Origin: Clostridiales bacterium
GTDB taxonomy: Bacteria; Bacillota; Clostridia; Lachnospirales; WRAX01
Assembly (NCBI GenBank): GCA_031262335.1
Contig: JAISHX010000161.1
Span: forward strand, 1 to 10,606
DNA: 10,606 bases
Direction of reading: 5' to 3'
This document shows, piece by piece, positions 1-6,885 of this stretch. Position 1 is the first letter of the stretch. Each line of letters starts with the position of its first letter. The notes under the pieces are model-generated. The model saw only the letters and a list, made by a program, of their open reading frames with translations, had not been told where the DNA came from and ran no database searches. The translations under genes and the position numbers were made by a program.

Positions 1-62
1 TTCAAAACTTCAGACATCAACTTTATGTCTTTTTCTGTTTTTTTTAATTTCCATTCCATCAT
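1..62 (-). CDS. recJ: Probable RecJ single-stranded-DNA exonuclease, N-terminal fragment cut by the window edge
   Basis: Only the first 20 codons are in the window, beginning M-M-E-W-K-L-K-K-T. The ATG at 62 overlaps the secDF stop codon in an ATGA, with a second ATG at 59, and the frame stays open to base 1. No strong ribosome binding site is visible upstream (only an A/G-rich stretch), so translation probably depends on coupling to secDF. A short start with an E-W-x-(L/I)-K pattern is typical of RecJ N-termini, and secDF followed by recJ is a common Firmicute order. RecJ is a cytoplasmic 5'-3' single-strand DNA exonuclease used in recombination and repair. The identity rests on gene order plus about 20 residues, and no catalytic motif is visible, so it is tentative. 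Confidence 0.5.
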   Translation of the reverse strand, partial: MMEWKLKKTEKDIKLMSEVL

Positions 63-2197
63 GCTGTTTTTCTTTTCTTAGATTTATTAAACATATACCA
101 GAAAGACCCTGCAAGACAAATCGAGCTATACGTTCCAAAAACTATACCGGCAATAATCGGTATTGAAAATTCCCTTACGCTTGAAACACCAAAAATTGCA
201 ACAGACGCAATCGTTACAAGAGTTGTAAGAGAAGAGTATACCGCACGCGTAACGCTCTGTGTAATGCCAAGATTGACAAACTCTTCGTCCGTTTGCACAA
301 GACCTATTTTCTTATTTTCCCTCATTCTGTCAAATATAACGATATTAGCGTTGATTGAGTAACCCGTTACTGTAAGGATTGCGGCAATAAACGAATAGTT
401 GAGAGGGATTCTGAAAACAGCATAAACTGCAATCGTAATAAGCGCATCGTGAAGTATTGCAAGTATTGACGCGCCGCCAAACTTAATATCACGGAAACGG
501 ATAGTAATATAAATGAGCATTGCTATGCTGGAAACTATTATGGCAAGTATTGCCGTGCGTTGCATTTCACCGCTGACGGTTGCGGAAACATCATCTACTG
601 AGCTTACTTCCATATTGGGATATTTCTCTTTAAGTTTATCTGTCAATTCAATTCTTTTTTCTTGTGTAATCGAACGGATTTTAATAGCAACCGAATTGCC
701 GCCTGTTACTTTTTGAATTTGAGGTGCGGTTTGTCCTGTTACAGTTTCAATTATATCTTCAATATCATTATTGTTAAAAGATTCGCCAATGTCAATTTGC
801 ATTGCAAGTCCGCCGGCAAACTCAACATCCAAGTTGAATGCGCCTTTGCCCGATGCACCATTTACAATACTGAATACAACTGCAACGACAAGTGCCGCAC
901 CTGAAATTGCAAACCATTTAAATCTATTTGCGACAATCGATAATGGTTTGCTTCTTGCAGGCTTATTCATATTAATTCTGAATAGTTCTGCACGTTCAAC
1001 ACCAAGCCCGACAAGAACATTAAGAAGCAGTCTTGTAATAACCAACGATGTGAACATTGAAACAACAATACCGATAAACAGTGTTTGAGCAAAACCTTTT
1101 ACAGGACCAACGCCAAGCCAGAACAACACCGCACATGATATCATTGTTGTAATATTACTGTCAAAAATTGCTGAAAACGCACGCGAAAAAGCATTTTTTA
1201 CGGCTGTACGCAACGAGCGTTTTGCCTGAATCTCTTCTTTTAGCCTTTCAAAGATAATGACGTTCGCGTCAACAGCCATACCTGTCGAAAGAATTACACC
1301 GGCTATACCCGGCAATGTCAGAGTAACCTCAAATAAACTTAAAACAACAAGCACAACGGCAATGTACAGCGTAAGAGCAATGTCCGCCATGACGCCTGCC
1401 AACCGATATACAAACAGCATAAATATAAATACGAGTGCAATTCCGACAAATCCTGCAAAAACGCTTGTTTCAAGAGAGTTTGCGCCCAATTTTGCGCCTA
1501 CATTTGACATATTTACGACATTAAGATTAAACGGCAAAGAACCTGCGCGGATTAAAGCGGCAAGCTCATTTGATGATTCAGGTGTAAAATCACCTTCAAT
1601 AACCGCCGACGACCCAATTATTGCCGAATTTACTGTCGGATTGCTTATAAGGTCTTCGTCAAGATAAATACCAAGACTTTTGCCGACGTTATCTCTTGTT
1701 GCCTGTTCAAATTTTGTTGTGCCTTCATTTGTAAACTCAAGGCTGACGACCCATGTTGCCTGTTGCGCGCCGTTTGTAGAACGGTAAGCATTTGCAACAT
1801 CAGCTCCTTCAAGAAGAACATTATTGTTCTCATCACGGAACGTAAGTTTTGCGGTTGCACCTACTTCGGATATTGCCTGTTCCGCGTTGTCAACACCCGG
1901 AATATCCAGCCGTATTCTTTTGTCGCCTTGGCGTGAAAGTTCCGCCTCTGTCCAGCCGCGGCGGTCAAGCCTTCCCTGAATAAGCGAAACTGCCGACTGC
2001 ATTTCTTCAGCCGTAGGATTTTCCGCATCTGCCTCATAGACAATAGATACTCCGCCTTTTAAATCAAGCCCTTGGTGAATGTTTTGCACTCCCAAAAAAT
2101 TCCCGCGTCCAATGCCGAAATAAGAAGCCGCGCCCAAGAGCAACGCCGACATAACTATGCCTAGTAAGACCAATACGCTGATGCTTTTCTTTTTCAT
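59..2197 (-). CDS. secDF: Fused protein translocase subunit SecDF
   Basis: A 712-residue membrane protein with SecD and SecF joined in one chain, as in Bacillus SecDF. SecDF assists the SecYEG/SecA channel by pulling exported proteins across the membrane at the expense of the proton gradient. Visible parts are TM1 (about residues 6-28), the SecD signature GLDLKGG (43-49), the periplasmic P1 domain, five further helices with G-M-A-V-D-A-N (Asp310), and then, after a basic linker near 400-415, the SecF half with its own first helix, a DVEFAGG motif and five more helices. The SecF motif GYSIN is followed by Ala617 where SecF families usually carry Asp; the Arg 34 residues later (Arg651) is present. 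The ATG at 2197 was chosen because GAGGAGG lies 12 bases upstream. A TTG at 2218 in the same frame lies upstream of that site and is unlikely. Transcribed with the downstream recJ-like gene. Confidence 0.95.
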   Translation of the reverse strand: MKKKSISVLVLLGIVMSALLLGAASYFGIGRGNFLGVQNIHQGLDLKGGVSIVYEADAENPTAEEMQSAVSLIQGRLDRRGWTEAELSRQGDKRIRLDIPGVDNAEQAISEVGATAKLTFRDENNNVLLEGADVANAYRSTNGAQQATWVVSLEFTNEGTTKFEQATRDNVGKSLGIYLDEDLISNPTVNSAIIGSSAVIEGDFTPESSNELAALIRAGSLPFNLNVVNMSNVGAKLGANSLETSVFAGFVGIALVFIFMLFVYRLAGVMADIALTLYIAVVLVVLSLFEVTLTLPGIAGVILSTGMAVDANVIIFERLKEEIQAKRSLRTAVKNAFSRAFSAIFDSNITTMISCAVLFWLGVGPVKGFAQTLFIGIVVSMFTSLVITRLLLNVLVGLGVERAELFRINMNKPARSKPLSIVANRFKWFAISGAALVVAVVFSIVNGASGKGAFNLDVEFAGGLAMQIDIGESFNNNDIEDIIETVTGQTAPQIQKVTGGNSVAIKIRSITQEKRIELTDKLKEKYPNMEVSSVDDVSATVSGEMQRTAILAIIVSSIAMLIYITIRFRDIKFGGASILAILHDALITIAVYAVFRIPLNYSFIAAILTVTGYSINANIVIFDRMRENKKIGLVQTDEEFVNLGITQSVTRAVYSSLTTLVTIASVAIFGVSSVREFSIPIIAGIVFGTYSSICLAGSFWYMFNKSKKRKTA

Positions 2198-2256
2198 TCC
2201 AGAAACCGTCCTCCTCAAGGTGATTTATATTTTGGTTTTTCAGATAAGCCTTCTTT

Positions 2257-2285
2257 ATTATACAAGAGGGGGTAAAAAGTTACAA
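2257..2285 (-). promoter_or_regulatory. Sigma-A promoter of secDF
   Basis: On the minus strand, TTGTAA (2285-2280) and a perfect TATAAT (2262-2257) are separated by 17 bases. Transcription should begin near 2250, giving a leader of about 50 bases before the secDF ATG. It lies back to back with the FIST gene promoter. Confidence 0.75.
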
Positions 2286-2347
2286 GTTATTTTTAGAAAT
2301 TTTTCGCACCATCGACAACTCTCACATCCGGAGATGTAATTATCTTC

Positions 2348-2376
2348 TTGACTTTTTATTGTTTTCTTGATACTAT
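2348..2376 (+). promoter_or_regulatory. Sigma-A promoter of the FIST gene
   Basis: TTGACT (2348-2353) and TACTAT (2371-2376) are 17 bases apart, with an extended -10 TG one base upstream of the -10 (TGaTACTAT). Expected start is near 2383, about 30 bases before the gene. A small inverted repeat, ACATC-CGGA-GATGT (2324-2337), sits just upstream of the -35 and could be a regulator site, though nothing identifies the regulator. Confidence 0.65.
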
Positions 2377-2413
2377 TCTAATTAGGAAAGAGTTGTTATG
2401 AAAGGGGAATCGG

Positions 2414-3604
2414 ATGGTTCGTTCAATTAACTTATGTACTTACGAGATTGATATTCCTGAATTGGCGGTTGAAGAAATACGCAGCCAACTGTCAGGATTT
2501 CAGCTCGGGACAAATACTGCCGGAATTGTGATGTGCGACCCTGAATTTTTGCAGAGCGGTGTATATGCCGCTATATGCAAAGAACTGCCTTTCCCTATTG
2601 CCGGTACAACGACAATGAATCAAGCTGTTAATATGCGCGACACTACGGAAGTTGGTATTCTTATGCTGACCATTCTTGTTTTAACAAGTGACGATGTGTC
2701 CTTTTCTGTTGGTTTGTCAGAAAAAATTTCTCCGACAACAGACAGCGACGTGACTTCTTCTCTTAAAAAACCTTATGCCGAAGCTGCCGCTGTTCTTAAC
2801 GGCAAACCTGAATTGATTTTTATTTTTGCTCCGTTATTTGACGAGGTCGCCGGAGATTTGTTCGTTGACGCGTTCGGGGAAGTTGCCCCCAATGTACCTG
2901 TTTTCGGCTCACTTGCAGTAAGTGACCGAATAGAATTTGACAATTGTCAGACACTTTTTTGCGGACAGTCTTATTTTGACAAAATAGCGTTTATTATTGT
3001 GTCCGGTAATGTTTCTCCAAAATTTTTATTTACAGTAGTTAAGTCAGACAATAAACTGCCTCACTCCGGCAAAATTACAAAAAGCAAAGGACATGTAATA
3101 ATGGAAATAAACGGTATGAACGCCGCTGAATATTTTACAAATATAGGCATTGTACGCGACGGCAAACTTGACGCGGGAATGCAGTTTGTTGCCTTTGTAA
3201 CCGAAATGGAAAGCCGTCCCGACAATGACGGAGTGCCTATTGTCCGTGCACTGGTCTATATTGACGAAAACGGTTATGGCGTTTGCCGCGGAAATATGGA
3301 AGCAAACACTATTTTTACTGTTACAAACCCATTAAAAGAGGACGTGCTTGAAAGCACATCTGCTCTTATGGACAGGATTCTTAAAGAACAATATAACACA
3401 GCTATAATTTTTTCTTGCATTATAAGGCGTATTGTTTTGGGAACGGATTTTCTTGCCGAAGCTGAACTGATAGCTGAAAAACTGAAAAATACCGATAATA
3501 TTTTCTTCTCTTATTCAGGGGGCGAAATTTGTCCGTCTTCTTTAAAAAATGGTAACGTAACAAATCGTTTCCATAATTATTCTGCGGTAGCTTGTCTTTT
3601 GTAA
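2414..3604 (+). CDS. FIST domain sensory protein
   Basis: A 396-residue soluble protein with no signal peptide or membrane helix. It matches the two-part FIST architecture: FIST_N over roughly residues 25-200 (including an IAGTTTM segment and the FGSLAVSD stretch) and FIST_C over roughly 215-385, which contains the typical S-C-x-x-R element (IIFSCIIRR), FFSYSGGEICP and the closing FHNYSA. FIST domains are predicted intracellular sensors, proposed to bind small ligands such as amino acids, and are often linked to two-component or chemotaxis proteins. Here a hybrid kinase follows 117 bases downstream on the same strand, so a sensor-kinase partnership is a reasonable inference. The start ATG has AAAGGGG (2401-2407) 6 bases upstream. 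No terminator separates it from the kinase. The ligand is unknown. Confidence 0.85.
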   Translation: MVRSINLCTYEIDIPELAVEEIRSQLSGFQLGTNTAGIVMCDPEFLQSGVYAAICKELPFPIAGTTTMNQAVNMRDTTEVGILMLTILVLTSDDVSFSVGLSEKISPTTDSDVTSSLKKPYAEAAAVLNGKPELIFIFAPLFDEVAGDLFVDAFGEVAPNVPVFGSLAVSDRIEFDNCQTLFCGQSYFDKIAFIIVSGNVSPKFLFTVVKSDNKLPHSGKITKSKGHVIMEINGMNAAEYFTNIGIVRDGKLDAGMQFVAFVTEMESRPDNDGVPIVRALVYIDENGYGVCRGNMEANTIFTVTNPLKEDVLESTSALMDRILKEQYNTAIIFSCIIRRIVLGTDFLAEAELIAEKLKNTDNIFFSYSGGEICPSSLKNGNVTNRFHNYSAVACLL

Positions 3605-3680
3605 TTTTGTCTGTTTCTGCTATGTTTACCTTTTATTCCCTATGAATTTATTGGGATGATGAACGACTAAAAATATAAAT

Positions 3681-3701
3681 AGGGAGGCTTTTGCCTAACC
3701 T
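3681..3701 (+). promoter_or_regulatory. Hairpin containing a strong ribosome-binding motif ahead of the kinase
   Basis: AGGGAGG (3681-3687) is the best Shine-Dalgarno sequence between the two signalling genes, but it lies 34 bases before the likely kinase ATG (3722) and 19 before an in-frame TTG (3707). It can fold: AGGC (3685-3688) pairs with GCCT (3693-3696) around a TTTT loop, and AGG (3681-3683) with CCT (3699-3701). The motif would be sequestered in that fold. A weak promoter-like pair, TTGGGA (3651-3656) and TATAAA (3674-3679) with a 17-base spacer, lies just upstream, but its start would fall inside the AGGGAGG, which makes it doubtful. Confidence 0.35.
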
Positions 3702-3721
3702 GAACCTTGGTGAATCGTGTA

Positions 3722-5806
3722 ATGGACGAGATTGAATCAATTCGGTTGAGTGATTATAATGAATTGTTACTAAAAATCAAAGAGCAAGATGCGGAAATAC
3801 GTAAACTTAACCGTAAACTCCGCGTTAGTGAAAAACTTGTTGAAACATATAAAACAAATGTTAAAATTCAGGAAAACATAGCAAAATTAGTGCAGCAAAA
3901 TCTCAAAGTTAAGGAAGAATATACATGGCATTTACTTGTAAATTCTCCTAATATAATTTTCCTGATTGACGCAAATTCGCAATATGTTTTGGGGACGAGT
4001 GCCGCCGTAGATTTTTTGGGAGTTGTTAATGAAACCAATGCCGTTTTAAAAGGACGGGATTTTCATACAATATTGGACACACGTTTCCCAAAAAAATTGG
4101 CAACCATTATATTTGATGCCCTTGCCTCACGCGAAATTATTCGCGATATGAGTGTTTCTGTTGATGAAAAGTCTTATAAAATGGACATAATACCGTTTTC
4201 GGATTCTAATGACAATTTTATGGGAACCCTTTTATTCCTTAATGATGTGACAGACCTTGTTTTGGCAAAAGAATCTGCCGAACGCGCAAACCGTGCAAAA
4301 AGTGACTTTCTTTCAAATATGTCACATGAAATCCGTACACCGATGAACGCGATAATCGGCATGACCGAAATAGGAAAAAACTCAACTGACGCCAAACGTA
4401 AAGATTATGCTTTTAATAAAATTGAAGAAGCGTCAATACATCTTTTGGGTGTCATAAACGATATTCTTGACATGTCAAAAATTGAGGCTAACAAGCTTGA
4501 ACTTTCGCCTGTTACTTTTGAATTTGAAAAAACAATACAAAAAGTTATAAACGTAGTAAACTTTCGTATAGAGCAACGCCGGCAAAAATTATCAGTAAAA
4601 CTTGATAAAAAAATTCCGCAAGTTCTTTTTGCAGATAACCAGCGGCTCGCGCAAGTAATAACAAATCTTTTATCAAATGCCGTCAAATTTACGCCGGAAG
4701 AAGGCGAGATAGGTTTGGAGGCTATTCTTGTTTCAAAAAATTCCGGAAAATGTGTGATTGAATTTTGCATATCCGATACAGGTATCGGCATAAGGGCGGA
4801 ACAGCAAAGCAAACTCTTTAATTCTTTTGAGCAGGCAGAAAGAGGAATAGCCCGACAATTCGGCGGAACAGGGCTTGGACTTTCAATAAGCAAGCGCTTA
4901 GTTGAAATGATGGGCGGCTCTATATCTATTAAATCTGAAATCGGACACGGGTCAAAATTTATATTTAATATTTGTGCCGACTATATTCCCGACAAAAATA
5001 CATCCGAAAAATCTTTTAATATAGAAAATAATATTCTTATCATTTGCGATAAACCTGAATCACGAGATATTTTTATTGAAGTAGCCACAAGAAACGAGTT
5101 TGGATGTGAAATTTTTGATAATACGCAAGATGCACTTAATGCTGTTAAAGAAAACAATATATATAGTTTGTGTATTATAGATATAAATGGAGAAATAAAA
5201 AAATGTATCAGAGCGGCGTACAACTTACGCCGACTGCAATTCCATGGAATAATCATAGTTGCGACATCCGCAAAAGATTGGGCACAATTTTCCGATACCG
5301 CAACAGAGGCAGGTATTGACGGCTTTTTGCAAAATCCATTACTGCCCTCCTCTGTTGTTGACTGCATTAACGGATTTTTGACTCCGAATTATTATGATTC
5401 CTCAAGCAAATTTTCTAAATACTGTTTCAGAGGTTTCCGTGCAATGCTTGCCGAAGATGTAGAAGTCAATCGGGAAATTGTTTTGTCACTTCTCGAAGAT
5501 ACAGGTCTTGAAATTGATTGCGCCGAAAACGGAATGGAAGCAGTCCGTTTATTTGAACAAAATCCCGTATACGATATTATTCTTATGGATATACAAATGC
5601 CGCACGTTGACGGGTTGGAAGCAACGCGCCGTATTCGTGCGTTAAATATTCCGCAAGCAAAAGAAGTGCCGGTGCTTGCCATGACAGCAAATGTTTTCCG
5701 CGAAGATGTTTTAAAATGTTTTGAATCAGGAATGAACGACCATATAGGAAAACCGATAAATCTTGAAGAATTAATAACAAAGTTAAAAAAATTCTTGTTA
5801 AAATAA
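3722..5806 (+). CDS. Cytoplasmic PAS hybrid sensor histidine kinase with two receiver domains
   Basis: A 694-residue hybrid kinase without membrane helices. In order (numbering from the ATG): coiled coil about 15-65; PAS about 67-180; HisKA with SHEIRTP and phospho-acceptor His202; HATPase_c with N box LLSNAVKFT, G1 DTGIGI and G2 GGTGLGLSI; a degenerate receiver about 440-550 that keeps an Asp (487) but has N-P where the conserved K-P should be; and a canonical receiver about 570-690 with acidic residues at AEDVEVN, phospho-Asp623 in MDIQMP, Thr in AMTAN and Lys in GKPIN. It should autophosphorylate on His202 and pass phosphate to Asp623. No HPt or DNA-binding output is attached, so the final target lies elsewhere. 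The ATG at 3722 has GGTGA 8 bases upstream; TTG 3707 and GTG 3710 in the same frame are alternatives adding 4-5 residues. The upstream FIST protein is the likely sensory partner. Confidence 0.92.
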   Translation: MDEIESIRLSDYNELLLKIKEQDAEIRKLNRKLRVSEKLVETYKTNVKIQENIAKLVQQNLKVKEEYTWHLLVNSPNIIFLIDANSQYVLGTSAAVDFLGVVNETNAVLKGRDFHTILDTRFPKKLATIIFDALASREIIRDMSVSVDEKSYKMDIIPFSDSNDNFMGTLLFLNDVTDLVLAKESAERANRAKSDFLSNMSHEIRTPMNAIIGMTEIGKNSTDAKRKDYAFNKIEEASIHLLGVINDILDMSKIEANKLELSPVTFEFEKTIQKVINVVNFRIEQRRQKLSVKLDKKIPQVLFADNQRLAQVITNLLSNAVKFTPEEGEIGLEAILVSKNSGKCVIEFCISDTGIGIRAEQQSKLFNSFEQAERGIARQFGGTGLGLSISKRLVEMMGGSISIKSEIGHGSKFIFNICADYIPDKNTSEKSFNIENNILIICDKPESRDIFIEVATRNEFGCEIFDNTQDALNAVKENNIYSLCIIDINGEIKKCIRAAYNLRRLQFHGIIIVATSAKDWAQFSDTATEAGIDGFLQNPLLPSSVVDCINGFLTPNYYDSSSKFSKYCFRGFRAMLAEDVEVNREIVLSLLEDTGLEIDCAENGMEAVRLFEQNPVYDIILMDIQMPHVDGLEATRRIRALNIPQAKEVPVLAMTANVFREDVLKCFESGMNDHIGKPINLEELITKLKKFLLK

Positions 5807-5809
5807 TAC

Positions 5810-5930
5810 AAAGGCAATGCTTAAACCTAATTGAAACTCTAATACCAAATATGTGCCGGTTAGAATATTAACGGCAATAAGATTCCGGCTTAGAGTTTTA
5901 ACATAGTTTTTGGCAGTGCCTTTTTAATTT
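5810..5930 (+). terminator. Large nested hairpin with T tract after the kinase gene
   Basis: Four bases after the kinase stop, 5810-5820 pairs with 5913-5923 (11 positions, one mismatch). Inside it, AAACTCTAA (5834-5842) pairs perfectly with TTAGAGTTT (5890-5898). Innermost, GCCGG (5855-5859) can pair with CCGGC (5885-5889), or alternatively GCCGGTTA (5855-5862) with TAACGGC (5869-5875), leaving one bulged G. A T-rich run (5921-5925, then AATTTTAT) follows the outer stem. It probably ends the FIST-kinase transcript, but it is far larger than an ordinary intrinsic terminator. Confidence 0.5.
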
Positions 5931-5994
5931 TATATTTTTACATTATAAGTAAAATAATTAGAAAAAACAAAGGTAAATTTAATAAAAAAAAGGG

Positions 5995-6023
5995 TTGACA
6001 GGACTTTACAACTATGCTACAAT
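5995..6023 (+). promoter_or_regulatory. Very strong orphan sigma-A promoter
   Basis: A perfect TTGACA (5995-6000), a 17-base spacer and TACAAT (6018-6023) preceded by an extended -10 TG (6015-6016). An A-rich tract directly upstream (about 5970-5990) resembles an UP element. Expected start is near 6030. No credible reading frame follows on this strand before the terminator at 6419. TATGCTA (6014-6020), overlapping the -10, is repeated inverted as TAGCATA at 6052-6058. Confidence 0.75.
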
Positions 6024-6029
6024 GACAAC

Positions 6030-6453
6030 AGTAAAAATATTTATATTTTTATAGCATAAATGAAATTTTTAGAAATTTGTCCGGAATAAAACCACTATTA
6101 TAAGCAAATATTTTTTTACATAATTTTATTATAAATATTATTTATTTTTTAATTATAATATGAATTTTTGTTGATTTATAAAAAATTACTACCATTTAAG
6201 TCTAATGTAAGCCTAATCATCAAAGTTCAAAAAATAAAGTAACTATTAAATACATTAAGTATATTTATTTATAGAGTTATTATAGTACGCCTTGATTCAG
6301 AACCGAAGCCATAAAGAGCAAAAAAACTCTCGTTTCCTTGGGTAACATAAATTTACAATGCTACATAAAATTGCTTAAACACTTTTGTTTGTTTTATTCT
6401 CCTTTTTCCTCTCTTTATGAGAAAGCAAACTGCTTTCTCTCTTTCTTTTTTTT
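6030..6453 (+). ncRNA. Candidate noncoding RNA of about 420 nt, family not recognised
   Basis: The segment is bounded by the near-consensus promoter at 5995-6023 and the intrinsic terminator at 6419-6453, both facing the plus strand. It contains only very short frames (for example 9 codons at 6060) without ribosome binding sites. The first 20 bases can form a hairpin, TAAAAATA (6032-6039) with TATTTTTA (6044-6051). Most of 6060-6270 is extremely AT-rich. A less AT-rich block at about 6285-6350 could fold through AGAGTT (6273-6278) with AACTCT (6325-6330), or locally AGAG (6315-6318) with CTCT (6327-6330). No conserved core of tmRNA, RNase P, SRP or a known riboswitch was recognised. 6S RNA cannot be excluded by eye. 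This is an inference from the boundaries, not a recognised family. Confidence 0.4.
6419..6453 (+). terminator. Intrinsic terminator, plus strand
   Basis: GAGAAAGCA (6419-6427) pairs perfectly with TGCTTTCTC (6431-6439) around a 3-base loop and is followed by a T-rich tract ending in eight Ts (6440-6453). The T tract is only on the plus-strand side, so it serves a transcript from the left. The kinase transcript already has its own structure at 5810-5930, which supports a separate RNA from the 5995 promoter. Confidence 0.8.
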
Positions 6454-6489
6454 GCTGTATAGTTGTTTAACTTAAAAAATTATACAAAT

Positions 6490-6518
6490 AAAAAACGGCA
6501 TATAATATGCCGTTTTTT
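6490..6518 (-). terminator. Bidirectional terminator ending the spoVS operon
   Basis: CGGCATA (6496-6502) pairs with TATGCCG (6506-6512) around TAA, flanked by six As (6490-6495) and six Ts (6513-6518), so it can work on either strand. It lies 18 bases beyond the spoVS stop codon and is the natural end of the minus-strand operon. Confidence 0.85.
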
Positions 6519-6536
6519 ACGTTGAGCTTAGGTGTA

Positions 6537-6797
6537 CTACCTTTTTTCAACAATGAACTTAATTGCGGTTTTTTCAGCACCGTCAACTTCAATCTGAGTG
6601 AAGCAAGGAACACAAACCAAGTCGATGCCGTTTGGTGCAACATAACCGCGTGCAACAACTATACTCTTTACCGCTTGATTTATTGCGCTCGCACCGATAG
6701 CATCAACCTCGGCTGCTTCATTTTTGCGGACAATTGCCGCGATTGCTCCGGCTACCGACTTCGGTGCCGAGTCCTTGGAAACTTTTAAGATTTCCAT
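6537..6797 (-). CDS. spoVS: Stage V sporulation protein S (SpoVS)
   Basis: An 86-residue protein matching SpoVS in length and nearly throughout: it begins MEILKVSKDS, continues SVAGAIAAIVR, AIGASAINQAVKSIVVARGY and ends KTAIKFIVEKR. SpoVS is a small Alba-like fold protein. In Bacillus subtilis its loss blocks sporulation at stage V and affects septation, and its expression there depends on the sporulation sigma factor SigH. Its exact molecular role is not settled, and homologues also occur in some non-spore-formers. Translation starts at an ATG with a strong GAGGAGGAG (6802-6810) just upstream. It follows rnc by 88 bases and may be read both from the long operon and from its own promoter, and it ends just before the terminator at 6490-6518. 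Confidence 0.95.
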   Translation of the reverse strand: MEILKVSKDSAPKSVAGAIAAIVRKNEAAEVDAIGASAINQAVKSIVVARGYVAPNGIDLVCVPCFTQIEVDGAEKTAIKFIVEKR

Positions 6798-6835
6798 TGT
6801 TCTCCTCCTCGTATTTGGCGTTTACAATAACTGCC

Positions 6836-6878
6836 CTGTATCTATATAATTTTAACTGTATCTGTCACTACGGGGCAA
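6836..6878 (-). promoter_or_regulatory. Possible spoVS promoter with a direct repeat around the -10
   Basis: On the minus strand, TTGCCC (6878-6873) and TAAAAT (6854-6849) are 18 bases apart, a weak sigma-A-like match with an expected start near 6842. The 8-base sequence CTGTATCT (plus-strand reading) occurs twice, at 6836-6843 and 6856-6863, exactly 20 bases apart, flanking the -10. That spacing is about two helical turns and would suit a dimeric repressor. No SigH-type promoter was clearly seen. Confidence 0.3.
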
Positions 6879-6885
6879 AAATTTA

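Noticed and set aside
1257..1667. Open frame of 136 codons antisense to secDF; similar antisense frames lie at 4405-4893 and 4981-5367 opposite the kinase and at 7848-8300 opposite plsX
   Set aside because: They lie entirely within confidently identified genes on the other strand, show no recognisable domain and lack good ribosome binding sites.
5810..5930. MITE-type mobile element
   Set aside because: Terminal repeats are present, but no target-site duplication is evident and a second copy cannot be sought within this window, so it is called as a terminator-like structure instead.
6060..6089. Nine-codon frame MKFLEICPE in the intergenic region
   Set aside because: No ribosome binding site, very short, and no support for a leader peptide.
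6068..6095. GTCCGGAA reminiscent of the SRP RNA core
   Set aside because: The rest of the SRP core (GGAAGCAGC region and pairing partners) is missing.
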